The position numbers were made by a program, and so were the translations under genes. From JALOOE01 sp964423545 (GTDB lineage Bacteria > Chloroflexota > Anaerolineae > CG2-30-64-16), in contig CAYRFV010000163.1 in NCBI GenBank assembly GCA_964423545.1, positions 1 through 12,588 of the forward strand: DNA of 12,588 nucleotides, in the 5' to 3' direction. A model generated the notes under the pieces. It was given only the letters and a program-made list of their open reading frames with translations. It was not told the origin of the DNA and did not search any database. This document shows positions 1 to 6,810 of this stretch, one piece after another; the stretch's first letter is position 1, and each line of letters opens with the position of its first letter.

Positions 1-167
1 TCAGCGACTTGGGGGTTGCTTCAGCCTACACTGAATCGTCGTACTGCAATGGACGGACCGCAATGCGCTGGTTTGCGCTACGCGGGGACGACAAGCCGGA
101 GGCTTGTGTTACGTCTTCATTGTGGCGCCTATGCGGAGTTCCAACTGCTCTGCCAGCTATTGACACG
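1..167. other. Upstream region without a recognisable gene
   Basis: I see no supported gene here. The hypA frame stays open back to position 9, but the extra 53 codons resemble nothing in HypA. The stretch contains one perfect short hairpin (91-107). No convincing -35/-10 pair was found, so the operon promoter may lie further left or be of a type not readable by eye. Confidence 0.5.
91..107. repeat. Short perfect hairpin upstream of hypA
   Basis: ACAAGCC (91-97) and GGCTTGT (101-107) are exact inverted repeats around a GGA loop. There is no following T-run, so it does not look like an intrinsic terminator. Its form resembles the short dispersed intergenic hairpins common in many GC-rich environmental bacteria; that identification is inference. 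Confidence 0.5.
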
Positions 168-518
168 ATGCACGAACTTGCCATCACACAGGGCATCCTC
201 GATGTGACGTTGGACGCGGCCAGCCGGGCCGGCGCCCGGCGCATCGTTGCGATCGATCTGCTCATCGGCGAGCTGAGCGGCATGGTGGACGATTCGATCC
301 AGTTCTACTTCGACATCCTGAGCCGCGACACGCCGGCCGAACGAGCTACGCTGCGCTTTCGCCGCGAGCCTGCTGTTGTAAGCTGCCGGGATTGCAGCAG
401 CCGCTTCGAAGCACGCGCACCGCTGTCGCCGATATGTGCCCAGTGCGGCAGCGCCAGGTTGCAGGTGACGGGCGGGCGTGAGCTTCGGGTGGAGAGCATT
501 GAGGTGGCCGAATCATGA
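168..518 (+). CDS. hypA: Hydrogenase nickel incorporation protein HypA
   Basis: This is a 116-residue nickel metallochaperone, cytoplasmic, which with the GTPase HypB delivers Ni(II) to the hydrogenase large subunit after the Fe(CN)2CO centre is in place. It begins MHELAIT; His2 with the N-terminal amine is the family's nickel site and Glu3 follows it. The structural zinc site is the CxxC pair Cys73/Cys76 and Cys90/Cys93. Length is normal for the family (about 113-118). The start is fixed by the invariant MHE N-terminus, since nickel binding requires His at position 2; no strong ribosome-binding site precedes it. The stop overlaps the hypB start by 4 bases (ATGA), implying translational coupling. 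Identity is secure. Confidence 0.96.
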   Translation: MHELAITQGILDVTLDAASRAGARRIVAIDLLIGELSGMVDDSIQFYFDILSRDTPAERATLRFRREPAVVSCRDCSSRFEARAPLSPICAQCGSARLQVTGGRELRVESIEVAES

Positions 519-1168
519 GAGTTCCCGTGGTGCGCGACATTCTCAGCGCCAACGATCAGATTGCACAAGAGAATCGTGATCGGTTCGCCATGACCCGTAC
601 AGTGGCGGTGAACCTGATGGCTTCGCCGGGCGCGGGGAAGACCAGCCTGATCCTGGCGACGGCGGCAAGGCTGCCCCCGGACATCCATCCGGGCGTCATC
701 GAGGGAGACCTGGCCTCACGGATCGACGCGGACAAAGTCGCCGCTCACGGCATCCCTGTCGTGCAGATCAACACCGGCGGCAACTGCCACCTGGACGCGC
801 CGATGGTGCGGTCGGCGCTCGGCGAGCTGCCACTGTCGGACATCGACCTGCTCTTTATTGAAAACGTCGGCAACCTGGTGTGCCCGGCAGAGTTCGATCT
901 GGGCGCCGACCTGGCGGCAGTGGTCGCCAGCACGCCGGAAGGCCACGATAAGCCGTACAAGTATCCCGGCATGTTCGCCGCCGCCGATGTCGTGCTGCTG
1001 AACAAAGCTGACGTGGGGCAGGTTTTTGACTTCGACCTGGGTCTCTTCCAGCGCGGCGTACAGATGGTGAACCCCGAGGCGGCGCTTTTCGTCGTTTCGT
1101 GCAAGACGGGCGCAGGCATGGACGCGTGGGTGGCGTGGCTGCTGTCTCGTCTTGCTGAAATGCGTTGA
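515..1168 (+). CDS. hypB: Hydrogenase/urease nickel incorporation GTPase HypB
   Basis: This is a 217-residue SIMIBI-class GTPase that works with HypA in GTP-dependent nickel insertion. The P-loop is SPGAGKTS at residues 37-44 (Lys42, Thr43). NKAD at 163-166 gives guanine specificity. The metal site at the dimer interface is Cys91-His92 (GNCH) plus Cys123 (NLVCP). The N-terminus is short: it lacks both the His-rich nickel-storage stretch of some homologues and the CxxCGC high-affinity motif of E. coli HypB. This points to a regulatory/insertion role rather than nickel storage. The start overlaps the end of hypA (ATGA), and the stop abuts or overlaps hypF. A urease accessory UreG is unlikely given the hyp neighbours. 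Confidence 0.97.
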   Translation: MRVPVVRDILSANDQIAQENRDRFAMTRTVAVNLMASPGAGKTSLILATAARLPPDIHPGVIEGDLASRIDADKVAAHGIPVVQINTGGNCHLDAPMVRSALGELPLSDIDLLFIENVGNLVCPAEFDLGADLAAVVASTPEGHDKPYKYPGMFAAADVVLLNKADVGQVFDFDLGLFQRGVQMVNPEAALFVVSCKTGAGMDAWVAWLLSRLAEMR

Positions 1169-1191
1169 GCGTGCGCGGAGTGACGGACGGG

Positions 1192-3732
1192 ATGGATGCA
1201 CCCAGTGTGACGCCGGACACACGACGTCTGCGCGTTGAAATCCACGGTGCGGTCCAGGGGGTGGGTTTTCGACCGTTCGTGTTCCGCCTGGCGACTGAGC
1301 TCAGCCTGACCGGATGGGTGATCAATGATACACAGGGCGTCTTCATCGAGGTCGAGGGGCCGGAGCCGGTGCTGCGGCGATTCCTCGAACGCCTGCCCAT
1401 CGAGATCCCGCCGCGCGCTATCGTCCAGACGATCGAGTCGGCCTGGCTGGCGCCCGCCGGCTACGCAGCTTTCGAGATTCGACACAGCGACAGCGCAGGC
1501 GCCAAGACGGTGCTCCTGCTGCCCGACATCGCCACCTGCCCCGACTGCCTGGTCGAGGCGCTGAACCCGGCCAACCGGCGCTACCGCTACCCCTTCACGA
1601 ACTGCACGAACTGCGGACCGCGGTTCACCATTATCGAGGCCCTGCCCTACGATCGGCCCAACACAACCATGCACCGGTTCGCTCTGTGCCCCGACTGCCG
1701 CGCCGAATATGAGAACCCGCTCGACCGGCGGTTTCATGCGCAGCCGAACGCATGTCCGGTCTGCGGGCCTCGACTGACACTGTGGACAAGCGGAGACCGG
1801 CGACCAGGGGTCGACGACGCAGCGGGGAGCGGCCGCGGCCGCCCCCCGGCCACCCGGCGCGCGTCACTCGCTGCCCAGGACGAGGAGGCGTTGCACGGCG
1901 CCGCCGATGCCTTGCGCGCGGGCCGGATCGTTGCGGTCAAAGGGCTGGGGGGATTCCATTTGATGGCCGATGCGGGCAACGACGCGGCCATCCGGCGGCT
2001 GCGCGAAAGCAAACCGCGACGCGCAAAACCGTTCGCCATCATGGCGCGCGACCTCGATCAGGTGCGCCAAGTGTGCCTCCTCACGGTCGAAGCCGAGACG
2101 CTGCTCACGGCGGCCGAAGCGCCGATCGTGCTGATGAAGAAGAGAACGAGGATCAGAGAGCGGGAGCCGCGAGACGCGGGTCTCGAAGCGGGAAGTCGAA
2201 AGCCGGAGCCAGCGGGCGCGGAGGGATCCGTAGTCGTAAGCCGCGAAGTCGCGCCCGGCAATCCCAACCTGGGGGTCATGCTGCCCAGCACGCCGCTCCA
2301 CCATCTGCTGCTGCGAGAGCTCGACTTCCCGGTGGTGGCCACCAGCGGCAACTTGAGTGACGAGCCGATCTGCACGGATGAGACGGAGGCCATGCAGCGG
2401 CTCGGTCACATCGCCGATCTGTTCCTGGTGCACGACCGGCCCATCGCCCGTCACGTCGATGATAGCGTAGCGTGGATCGTGCGCGGCGCGCCCCGCTTGC
2501 TGCGCCGCGCACGCGGCTATGCGCCGCTGCCGATCATGCTGCCCCACGAGATTCCGTCCATCCTGGCAGTGGGCGCGCACCTCAAGAACACCGTCGCGCT
2601 GAGCGTCGGGCGACAGGTCTTCATCAGCCAGCATATCGGCGACCTGGAGACGCCGGAAGCGATGGCCGCTTTTGAGCGCGTCATCAAAGATTTCGTGCAG
2701 ATGTACGAGGCGCGGCCGGTTGTGGTGGCTCACGATCTGCACCCCGACTATCTCTCGACGCAGTGGGCGCGGCAGGCAGCGGCCGGTGGAGCACAGACGA
2801 CCGGCGACGACGGTGGGCGGTCCATCTCTCCATCGTCCGTGATCGCGGTTCAGCACCACCACGCTCACCTGGCCGCGTGTCTGGCCGAAGCCAGCGTCGG
2901 TGGCCCGGCGTTGGGCGTCACGTGGGACGGCGCCGGGTGGGGGCCCGACGGGACGGTCTGGGGCGGCGAGTTCCTGCTAGGCGACGCCACGGGCTTCGAG
3001 CGCGTGGCGCATCTGCGGCCGTTCCGTCTGCCGGGTGGCGACGCGGCGGTGAAGGAGCCGCGCCGCACGGCGTTGGCGCTGTTGTGGGAGGTGTACGGGG
3101 ATTCAGCGCTCACGATGGACGCCCTGGCGCCGATTCGCGATCTACGCCCAGGCGAACGCAAGCTGCTGGGCCAGATGCTCGCCAAAGGCGTGAACGCACC
3201 CGTCACGACCAGCGCCGGCCGGCTGTTCGACGGCATTGCCGCACTCATCGGCTTGCACCAGCAGGTCAGCTTCGAGGGGCAAGCCGCCATGGCGCTGGAA
3301 TTCGCCGCAGATGTACGCGAGGAGGGAGCATACGGGATCGCACTGACGCCGGACGCCGGACGCCGGACGCCGAGCGGCTCACCCGGCGGCGAGGTCGCCG
3401 GTCACCGGGCGTCCGCCATGCTCGACTGGCGTCCACTGCTCACTGACGTGCTGGCCGACTTGCGCCGCGGCGTTTCGGCGGGTATCATGGCTGCACGATT
3501 CCACAACGCACTGGTGGGAGCGATCGTTGCGGTTGCGCAGGCGGTCGGGCAGCCACGCGTCGCACTGACCGGCGGCTGTTTCCAGAATCGGCTGCTCACG
3601 GAGCGCGCGGCCGGTCGACTGGAAGCGGCCGGATGCGAGGTCGTGCTGCACCGCCAGGTTCCGCCAAACGACGGAGGGATCAGTCTGGGGCAGGTGGTCA
3701 TCGCGGCGGCGAAACTGGCGCGGCCTGCGTAA
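1192..3732 (+). CDS. hypF: Carbamoyltransferase HypF
   Basis: HypF (846 residues from ATG 1192) uses carbamoyl phosphate and ATP to carbamoylate the C-terminal Cys of HypE, the source of the cyanide ligands. Domains in order: acylphosphatase (about 12-100; VQGVGFRP with Arg27, and Asn45); a zinc-finger region with four CxxC pairs at Cys116/119, 138/141, 166/169 and 188/191 in canonical spacing; a YrdC-like domain (SKPRRAKPF at 273-281); and a Kae1-like carbamoyltransferase domain with metal-binding HHHAH at 555-559. Four extra Pro/Gly/Arg-rich loops (residues about 199-227, 318-352, 532-549, 717-742) make it longer than typical HypF (about 750-770). ATG 1192 has GGAG 11 bases upstream; a TTG at 1165 overlapping the hypB stop is an alternative start. 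Confidence 0.96.
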   Translation: MDAPSVTPDTRRLRVEIHGAVQGVGFRPFVFRLATELSLTGWVINDTQGVFIEVEGPEPVLRRFLERLPIEIPPRAIVQTIESAWLAPAGYAAFEIRHSDSAGAKTVLLLPDIATCPDCLVEALNPANRRYRYPFTNCTNCGPRFTIIEALPYDRPNTTMHRFALCPDCRAEYENPLDRRFHAQPNACPVCGPRLTLWTSGDRRPGVDDAAGSGRGRPPATRRASLAAQDEEALHGAADALRAGRIVAVKGLGGFHLMADAGNDAAIRRLRESKPRRAKPFAIMARDLDQVRQVCLLTVEAETLLTAAEAPIVLMKKRTRIREREPRDAGLEAGSRKPEPAGAEGSVVVSREVAPGNPNLGVMLPSTPLHHLLLRELDFPVVATSGNLSDEPICTDETEAMQRLGHIADLFLVHDRPIARHVDDSVAWIVRGAPRLLRRARGYAPLPIMLPHEIPSILAVGAHLKNTVALSVGRQVFISQHIGDLETPEAMAAFERVIKDFVQMYEARPVVVAHDLHPDYLSTQWARQAAAGGAQTTGDDGGRSISPSSVIAVQHHHAHLAACLAEASVGGPALGVTWDGAGWGPDGTVWGGEFLLGDATGFERVAHLRPFRLPGGDAAVKEPRRTALALLWEVYGDSALTMDALAPIRDLRPGERKLLGQMLAKGVNAPVTTSAGRLFDGIAALIGLHQQVSFEGQAAMALEFAADVREEGAYGIALTPDAGRRTPSGSPGGEVAGHRASAMLDWRPLLTDVLADLRRGVSAGIMAARFHNALVGAIVAVAQAVGQPRVALTGGCFQNRLLTERAAGRLEAAGCEVVLHRQVPPNDGGISLGQVVIAAAKLARPA
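1786..1872 (+). repeat. In-frame extra segment 1 in hypF
   Basis: This is a low-complexity stretch (about 29 codons) between the last zinc-finger CxxC pair and the YrdC-like domain. It opens with tandem heptamers GGAGACC (1792-1798), GGCGACC (1799-1805) and AGGGGTC (1806-1812). It also contains a near-perfect 26-base palindrome at 1823-1848. Boundaries are judged by eye from the expected HypF domain layout. Confidence 0.55.
1823..1848. repeat. 26-base palindrome inside hypF
   Basis: The core GCGGCCGCGGCCGC (1829-1842) is perfectly self-complementary. Flanking CGGGG (1823-1827) pairs with CCCCG (1844-1848), leaving only A1828/C1843 unpaired. It encodes a Gly/Arg/Pro-rich segment absent from typical HypF. 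Confidence 0.8.
2143..2247 (+). repeat. In-frame extra segment 2 in hypF
   Basis: About 35 codons, rich in Arg/Glu/Gly/Ala, interrupt the usual path from APIVLMKK to LGVMLPSTPLHHL in the YrdC-like domain. The DNA contains a hairpin CGAGAC (2170-2175), loop GCGG, GTCTCG (2180-2185). Tandem heptamer-like units GGAAGTC, GAAAGCC and GGAGCCA (2191-2211) follow, and further AGTCG/AAGCCG motifs occur near 2231-2250. Confidence 0.6.
2785..2838 (+). repeat. In-frame extra segment 3 in hypF
   Basis: About 18 Gly/Ser/Asp-rich codons sit just before the strand leading to the HHHAH metal motif of the Kae1-like domain. It contains GACGACC (2796-2802) and GGCGACG (2803-2809). It shares GACCGGCGAC with segment 1, and CAGACGAC plus an encoded QTTG with the extra loop of the first ABC protein. 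Similarity is short and could be partly compositional. Confidence 0.4.
3340..3417 (+). repeat. In-frame extra segment 4 in hypF, with heptamer array
   Basis: About 26 Pro/Gly/Arg-rich codons precede the conserved MLDWRPLL segment. It includes four exact tandem copies of GACGCCG (3345-3372), then nested inverted repeats: CGGCGA/TCGCCG around GG, enclosed by CCCGG/CCGGG. Confidence 0.65.
3345..3372. repeat. Tandem heptamer (GACGCCG) x4
   Basis: Four perfect consecutive copies of GACGCCG occupy 28 bases inside hypF. The unit is not a multiple of three, so gain or loss of one copy would shift the hypF frame; three copies (21 bases) would preserve it. Confidence 0.9.
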
Positions 3733-3803
3733 CGTGGCGTGCGCGAGATGGCCGGCCCGGTGCAGCCCCAATGCGATCCGCACCGAGCAACATGGAGGGA
3801 AGG

Positions 3804-4055
3804 ATGTGTCTGGGTGTTCCGGGCAAGATACTCAGTATGGAGCCCAATGCGGTCGGCATGACGATGGGCAAGGTCAGTTTCGGCGGTGTGGCGAAGGAAG
3901 TATGCCTGGCCTACGTCCCCGAAGCACAGATCGGCGACTATGTCATCGTCCATGCCGGCTTTGCACTGAACAAGCTGGATGAAGAAGAGGCGATGGAGGT
4001 GTTCGAGCTGCTGAAAGAGCTGGGCGAGGTGGAGGTGACAGCGAGCGATGCGTGA
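3804..4055 (+). CDS. hypC: Hydrogenase maturation chaperone HypC
   Basis: HypC is an 83-residue HypC/HybG/HupF-family chaperone that forms the HypC-HypD scaffold on which iron receives CN and CO, then escorts the iron centre to the hydrogenase large subunit. It begins MCLGVPGKI; Cys2 becomes N-terminal after Met removal and is the essential iron/large-subunit-binding residue. His50 lies in the conserved VHAGFAL motif. The start is set by the need for Cys at position 2 and by GGAGG (3794-3798) five bases upstream; an in-frame ATG at 3792 would bury the Cys and is rejected. It follows hypF by 71 bases and overlaps or nearly touches hypD. Confidence 0.96.
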   Translation: MCLGVPGKILSMEPNAVGMTMGKVSFGGVAKEVCLAYVPEAQIGDYVIVHAGFALNKLDEEEAMEVFELLKELGEVEVTASDA

Positions 4056-4087
4056 CGGCGGGGCTTGCTCGTCTTGGGGTGCGTGCT

Positions 4088-4091
4088 GGAG
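4088..4091 (+). promoter_or_regulatory. Ribosome-binding site deciding the hypD start
   Basis: GGAG lies five bases before ATG 4097, which encodes the conserved HypD N-terminus MRYVDEYR. It favours this start over the upstream in-frame GTG at 4052, which overlaps the hypC stop. Confidence 0.6.
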
Positions 4092-4096
4092 TTTGT

Positions 4097-5182
4097 ATGC
4101 GTTACGTTGACGAATACCGAAGCGAGGCGGATGCCAGGAAGCTGCTTGACGCCATCGAGCGGCTGGCGACGCGCGAATGGGTTATCATGGAGATCTGCGG
4201 CGGACAGACCCACACGCTGATCAAGTCGGGCATCGACCGGATGCTGCCAAACCTGGTGACGCTCGTCCACGGACCGGGTTGCCCGGTCTGTGTGACACCG
4301 CTGGAACTGATCGACCGCGCCATTGCCATTGCGCAGCAGCCCGGGGTCATCCTCACATCGTTCGGCGACATGCTGCGGGTGCCCGGCTCCGGCGCCGACC
4401 TGTTGGGCGTGAAGGCGCAGGGAGGCGATGTGCGCATGGTCTATTCGCCGCTCGACGCGGTCAAGCTGGCGCAGAAGCATCCTGACCGGCAGGTGGTCTT
4501 CTTCGCCGTCGGCTTCGAAACCACGGCGCCCGGCAATGCCATGGCCGTGTGGCAGGCGAAACAGCTTGGGCTGGCGAACTTCTCGATTCTCTGCTCGCAT
4601 GTGCTGGTGCCGCCTGCGATGGAGGCGATCCTCGGAGCGCCGGGCAACCAGGTGGCAGGCTTCCTGGCAGCCGGGCATGTGTGCACGGTGATGGGTTATT
4701 GGGAATACGAGCCGATTGCGGAGCGGTATCGTACACCGATCGTCGTCACCGGCTTCGAACCACTCGATCTGCTGCAGGGAATCTACATGACGGTCAAAGC
4801 GTTGGAGGAGGGACGCTGGGGCGTCGAGAACCAGTACGCCCGCGCCGTGACCCGCGAAGGCAACCAGGCCGCACAGCGGCTTCTCACCGAGATCTTCGAG
4901 GTGAGCGACCGGCTGTGGCGCGGGATCGGGCTGATCCCTGCCAGCGGCTATCGACTGCGGACCGAATACGCAGCCTTCGACGCGGAAGCGCGTTTCGGAG
5001 TAGCGAACGTGATGGCCCAGGAGTCACCGCTCTGCATCGCCGGGCAGATCCTCCAGGGGTTGAAGAAGCCACGCGAGTGCAGCGCGTTCGGCACGCTCTG
5101 CCGGCCGGAGCATCCCCTGGGCGCGCCCATGGTGTCGAGCGAGGGCGCGTGCGCTGCATACTACAACTACGGAACGGCGTAG
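4097..5182 (+). CDS. hypD: Hydrogenase formation iron-sulfur protein HypD
   Basis: HypD (361 residues; E. coli 373) is the [4Fe-4S] scaffold that, with HypC and HypE, converts thiocyanate to cyanide and holds Fe(CN)2CO. Diagnostic motifs are all present: CGGQTHT at 34-40, GPGCPVC at 59-65 (Cys62, Cys65) and FFAVGFETTAP at 135-145. The C-terminal cluster ligands are Cys313, Cys328, Cys335 and Cys352 in PLC...ECSAFGTLC...GACAAYY. The chosen ATG matches the family N-terminus (MxYVDEFR-like) and has GGAG upstream; GTG 4052 (GTGA overlap with hypC) would add 15 unrelated residues. The protein appears intact and active. Downstream, a degenerate DinB-like fragment separates it from hypE. Confidence 0.97.
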   Translation: MRYVDEYRSEADARKLLDAIERLATREWVIMEICGGQTHTLIKSGIDRMLPNLVTLVHGPGCPVCVTPLELIDRAIAIAQQPGVILTSFGDMLRVPGSGADLLGVKAQGGDVRMVYSPLDAVKLAQKHPDRQVVFFAVGFETTAPGNAMAVWQAKQLGLANFSILCSHVLVPPAMEAILGAPGNQVAGFLAAGHVCTVMGYWEYEPIAERYRTPIVVTGFEPLDLLQGIYMTVKALEEGRWGVENQYARAVTREGNQAAQRLLTEIFEVSDRLWRGIGLIPASGYRLRTEYAAFDAEARFGVANVMAQESPLCIAGQILQGLKKPRECSAFGTLCRPEHPLGAPMVSSEGACAAYYNYGTA

Positions 5183-5203
5183 CCTGTTTGTTTGTCGTCG
5201 AGC

Positions 5204-5218
5204 GCTGGCAGCGCCAGC
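5204..5218. repeat. Small hairpin downstream of hypD
   Basis: GCTGGC (5204-5209) and GCCAGC (5213-5218) pair around AGC. No T-run follows, so it is not a convincing terminator. It lies at the junction between hypD and the foreign-looking DinB-like fragment. Confidence 0.5.
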
Positions 5219-5272
5219 CACGGCGCCGAGAAATCAGATGGCACACTTGCTGTAGCGTCACAAGGAAGCATG

Positions 5273-5614
5273 ATGAGCACGCCGCCGACTGAGTCGAGCG
5301 TTACGCTTGTCGAAGTTGCGAAGTTCATCGAATCAATAGCGAATACGCCGCATCGCATCGCCGCTGCGAGCCGAGACCTTGGGGATGATCGGCTGCACCT
5401 CAGACCTGATGAAGACTCTTGGTCGGCGCACGACATCCTGGCGTCTCTACGCGCCTGTGCTGACGTTTGGGGCAAGAGCGTCCTGGCGATGATCGCGCAG
5501 GATCATCCGACCCTGCGGTATATCTCCCCGCGAACCTGGATCAGGAAGACTGACTATCCCGAACTGGAATTCCGCCTATCAATGAACACTGTGAACAGAT
5601 CGAGGCGTTGTTGA
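5273..5614 (+). pseudogene. Truncated, frameshifted DinB-like protein fragment
   Basis: The 113-residue product resembles the N-terminal half of DinB-superfamily (DinB_2-like) four-helix proteins: ATPHR-like helix, RPDEDSWSAHDILASLRACADVW, DHPTLRYISPRTWIRKTDYPELEF. Full-length relatives are about 160-180 residues with a His-based metal site. Here the usual His of LAHLR is Ser59. After EFRLSMNT the frame runs into a non-homologous tail and stops; a second frame from 5593 reads EQIEALLR, the expected continuation, then ends at TAA 5617-5619 touching the hypE ATG. That indicates a frameshift near 5590 plus loss of the C-terminal half. AAGGA (5262-5266) precedes ATG 5270/5273. The stretch looks less GC-rich than its neighbours. 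It may still be translated, but a DinB function is unlikely. Confidence 0.65.
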
Positions 5615-5618
5615 GATA

Positions 5619-6725
5619 ATGGTTCAGACGTTCTCGCTCCAATGCCCCATCCCTATCAGCGACTACCCGACGGTCACCCTGGCGCACGGCGGGGGTGGCA
5701 AGCTGTCGCAAATGCTGATCGAGCGCATGTTTGTCCCGGCCTTCGCCAGCGGGGAGCTGGAGACGCTGCACGACGGCGCGGTCTTGGATCTCGGCTGGCG
5801 GCCGGCGGCCGACGGATCGGGTCCCCTCCAACGGCGAGCCGACAGCGGGGGGCTGAGACTGGCCTTCTCCACCGATTCCTACGTCATTGCGCCGCGCTTC
5901 TTTCCAGGAGGCAATATCGGCTCGCTGGCGGTGCACGGCACGGTCAATGATCTGGCGATGTGCGGCGCACAGCCCCTCTATCTTTCGGCCGGGTTCATCC
6001 TGGAAGAGGGCCTGCCGATGGAGGAGCTGTGGCGCATCGTGCAGTCGATGGCCGCGGCCGCGGCCGCGGCCGGCGTGCGCATCGTCACCGGCGATACGAA
6101 GGTGGTCGAGCGGAACAAAGGGGATGGCATCTTCATCAACACGGCCGGCGTGGGGGTGATTCCGGACGGCGTGCGGATTTCGCCGACCCGGGCGCAGCCC
6201 GGCGACGCGGTCCTGATCAACGGTCCGATTGCCGGCCACGGCATCGCGATCATGTCGGTGCGCGAGGGTCTGGAGTTCGAGACCACGCTGGAGAGCGACT
6301 CGGCCCCGTTGAACGGCTTGGTGACGGAGATCCTGGAAGCAGGGGGCGAAGCGGTGCATGTGCTGCGCGATCCGACCCGCGGCGGTGTCGCCAGCGCCCT
6401 AAACGAAATCGCAGCGCAAGCTCGCGTGGGCTTTCTGCTGGACGAAGCAAGCATCCCGATCCAAGAGGAGGTGCGCGGTGCGTGTGAGATCCTCGGCTTT
6501 GACCCGCTCTATGTGGCGAACGAAGGCAAGTGCCTGGTGATCGTGGCGCCGGAGGCGGCCGGAGTGGTGCTGAATGCCATGCGCGGGCATCCACTGGGCC
6601 GCGAAGCCGCAATCATCGGCGAGGTCGTGGCGGACCAGCCGCGTAAGGTCTTCCTGCGCAGCCGGATCGGCGGCCTGCGCATCGTCGATATGCTCAGTGG
6701 GGAGCAGTTGCCACGGATTTGTTAG
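5619..6725 (+). CDS. hypE: Hydrogenase maturation protein HypE (carbamoyl dehydratase)
   Basis: HypE (368 residues) belongs to the PurM/AIR-synthetase-like family. It receives a carbamoyl group from HypF on its C-terminal Cys and dehydrates it with ATP to thiocyanate, the cyanide donor to HypC-HypD. Seen here: glycine-rich LAHGGGGKLS at 21-30, FSTDSYVI at 83-90, FFPGGNIG, GTVNDLAMCGA, GDTKVVERN near 158-166, DPTRGG from Asp251, and the terminal PRIC with Cys368 as the carbamoylated residue. An extra loop of about 19 residues (61-79) lies before FSTDSYVI, and seven alanines occur at 145-151. No strong ribosome-binding site is visible; the start overlaps the TAA of the second reading frame of the DinB remnant (TAATG), so coupling is possible. 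Confidence 0.96.
   Translation: MVQTFSLQCPIPISDYPTVTLAHGGGGKLSQMLIERMFVPAFASGELETLHDGAVLDLGWRPAADGSGPLQRRADSGGLRLAFSTDSYVIAPRFFPGGNIGSLAVHGTVNDLAMCGAQPLYLSAGFILEEGLPMEELWRIVQSMAAAAAAAGVRIVTGDTKVVERNKGDGIFINTAGVGVIPDGVRISPTRAQPGDAVLINGPIAGHGIAIMSVREGLEFETTLESDSAPLNGLVTEILEAGGEAVHVLRDPTRGGVASALNEIAAQARVGFLLDEASIPIQEEVRGACEILGFDPLYVANEGKCLVIVAPEAAGVVLNAMRGHPLGREAAIIGEVVADQPRKVFLRSRIGGLRIVDMLSGEQLPRIC
5797..5855 (+). repeat. In-frame extra segment in hypE with heptamer pair
   Basis: Between DGAVLDLGW and LAFSTDSYVI typical HypE has only a few residues; here there are about 19 Ala/Gly/Asp/Arg-rich ones. The segment opens with two exact tandem heptamers, GGCGGCC (5797-5803) and GGCGGCC (5804-5810). 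Confidence 0.55.
6051..6071. repeat. GCCGCG hexamer run encoding poly-Ala in hypE
   Basis: Three tandem GCCGCG units followed by GCC encode seven alanines (145-151) in the helix before GVRIVTGDTKVV. The 6-base unit keeps frame if it slips, changing Ala number by two. The run is self-complementary. Confidence 0.8.
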
Positions 6726-6798
6726 GGAGGGCCGCTGACGGGGGCGATGGATGCGAGGCAGGTGATCCGTGCGCGTTCCTGCGCCCCCAGAGCCTGCG

Positions 6799-6804
6799 AA
6801 GGAG
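6799..6804 (+). promoter_or_regulatory. Strong ribosome-binding site for the amidohydrolase
   Basis: AAGGAG lies six bases before ATG 6811 and selects it over the in-frame GTG at 6769. Confidence 0.8.
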
Positions 6805-6810
6805 ACAACG

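Noticed and set aside
9..167. N-terminal extension of HypA by 53 residues
   Set aside because: HypA needs MHE at its N-terminus for nickel binding; the extension has no similarity to the family.
745..1737. Long open frame on the - strand (330 residues) across hypB/hypF
   Set aside because: It is antisense to strongly conserved coding sequence with Arg/Ala-rich composition, a common artefact of GC-rich codons.
3340..3417. Repeat cluster as a CRISPR-like array
   Set aside because: The units are contiguous 7-mers without spacers and lie inside an open hypF frame.
4052..4096. GTG start for hypD overlapping the hypC stop (GTGA)
   Set aside because: The conserved HypD N-terminus begins at ATG 4097, which has its own GGAG. 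The overlap is attractive for coupling but would add 15 unrelated residues, so it stays a lesser possibility.
5204..5218. Terminator after hypD
   Set aside because: The 6-bp stem lacks a T-run, and hypE further down belongs to the same pathway and needs transcription.
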